A stretch of 64,000 bases of DNA from Corythucha ciliata. Its lineage: Eukaryota > Arthropoda > Insecta > Hemiptera > Tingidae. The position numbers and the translations under genes are program-made. The stretch lies in the NCBI GenBank assembly GCA_038030265.1, contig CM075938.1:43827189-43891188 (forward strand). Reading direction: 5' to 3'. This document shows, in pieces, positions 63,176-64,000 of the stretch. The notes under the pieces are model-generated. The model had not been told where the DNA came from, searched no databases, and saw nothing but the letters and a program-made list of their open reading frames with translations. The first letter of the stretch is position 1. Every line of letters begins with the position of its first letter.

Positions 63176-64000
63176 TAAGGGATACGATATCTGGCGGCTT
63201 TTCAGAGAAACATTGAGTCCGGTACTCCATGTGATTTGTGGTTGTCGTTTGACAACAAACTAAAACAAAGCGACAGTGCACCCGGAAAACGGGCAGGAGG
63301 GGGGTCGTGAACCATATGGTTCATAGTAGCGAGATATCGAAGATCACATCGCAGTGAGGGTGCTTCACTATGAACAGTCCCATACAATTACTGATGTTTG
63401 TTCTTCATCGATGTTTCATCGGGGCATCGCTCATCGAGGTATCGCAGTGAAGGTGATTCACTATGAACGCACCCTAAGTCTCTTTTCATAAATTTTGCAG
63501 GAGACGCTAAAAACAGAATCTTTGTTTAAAATACATAGTTTCGGCATTCATTTTGTGTCCTTCTTAACAGTCGTATTGAGCTGTGCATTATATAACTCAT
63601 CTATAGAGCTCTTCAGCATCGTATTGCCTGAAACGCTAACTTCACAACTTACGAGGTTTACGCAGAGAAGGGTTGGACTTACAAGATATTCCAACTGACG
63701 ATAAATAGCGTAACATTTATCTGACATGGTCCCGCATCATAACAAAGACGCAGGGATTTTGGCTGGCGCCGGGGAATAAAAGGCCCTGAAAACCGCACAC
63801 TCGGTGGTTTTGACAAAAAGGCTCAAAATTTAAAATTTGAATGAACCGCGTACTTCGGGATTTCTTGACACGGAGAAACAAGCTGTTGGTGGAGTTCTTG
63901 GCCAGCACATTCCCTGGCACCCCCTCCCCCCACATACTACCCTTGATCACTGGCTGGAATACACCTGGGCTAACCACATGGCACGGGGATTATCCCCAAG
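63176..64000. other. Intron of folylpolyglutamate synthase, no further exon found
   Basis: A 31-bp direct repeat (GCAGTGARGGTGMTTCACTATGAAC at about 63352 and 63443) is flanked by CATCG-rich sequence. An acceptor-like TTTTGCAG at 63493-63500 is followed by an open frame, but its phase does not fit the preceding exon. No conserved folylpolyglutamate synthase motif. Confidence 0.4.

Noticed and set aside
63501..63698. Possible seventh exon of folylpolyglutamate synthase after TTTTGCAG
   Set aside because: Joined to the exon ending at 60146 it hits a stop within three codons, and the alternative frame (hydrophobic, Leu/Ser-rich) lacks the motifs expected next.

Overview
The window is animal nuclear DNA, most likely from an arthropod and probably an insect. 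The evidence is three spliced housekeeping genes with GT-AG introns, an N-terminus on the DDX3 homologue that resembles insect belle, AT-rich spacers, and a very heavy load of small DNA transposons. I cannot name the species. No prokaryotic, CRISPR, rRNA or tRNA feature is visible.

Three genes can be modelled. (1) A uridine phosphorylase on the + strand, 7 coding exons, 1761-11738, 382 aa. Its second intron (7.66 kb) is almost entirely transposon sequence. (2) A DDX3/PL10/belle-type DEAD-box RNA helicase on the - strand, 13 coding exons, 39088 down to 23254, 674 aa, with every helicase motif readable. It has an 8.9-kb first intron and a 3.4-kb last intron full of hairpin elements. (3) A folylpolyglutamate synthase on the + strand from 57166, of which six exons (373 codons) are inside the window. 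Its C-terminal part lies beyond the right edge. Genes 1 and 2 are convergent and genes 2 and 3 divergent. They serve separate pathways (pyrimidine salvage, translation/RNA remodelling, folate retention) and do not look functionally linked. A fourth coding relic is a truncated Penelope-like reverse transcriptase with a GIY-YIG endonuclease (50339-51403, - strand).

The rest is layered mobile DNA. The main signal is a set of non-autonomous elements with hAT-type ends (CAGTGGCG..., CAGGGGTGG...) and 8-bp target-site duplications. Their interiors are long degenerate arrays of a short unit resembling TTTTTCTCAATTTTAGCC-GCGAATTAGCG (about 29-31 bp). At 14245-15470 and 60597-62135 the duplications are perfect, and at 40989-42865 they match at 7 of 8 bases. 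The 60597-62135 copy sits inside an older array of the same family. Other arrays with different 20-45-bp units behave similarly. Also present are PIF/Harbinger-type MITEs with TWA duplications, several foldback hairpins of 0.5-1.4 kb, TA-flanked MITEs, a 4.4-kb composite bounded by a 230-bp inverted repeat, and more than twenty poly-C/poly-G runs of at least 9 nt, some at equivalent positions in related copies.

Layout: 1-1760 upstream DNA; 1761-11738 uridine phosphorylase; 11739-21829 intergenic repeats; 21830-39088 helicase with its probable 3'UTR; 39089-48948 nested elements and foldbacks; 48949-53317 composite with the Penelope relic; 53318-54020 GC-rich stretch with a TATA box; 54021-57165 spacer; 57166 to the right edge folylpolyglutamate synthase with repeats in its last visible intron.
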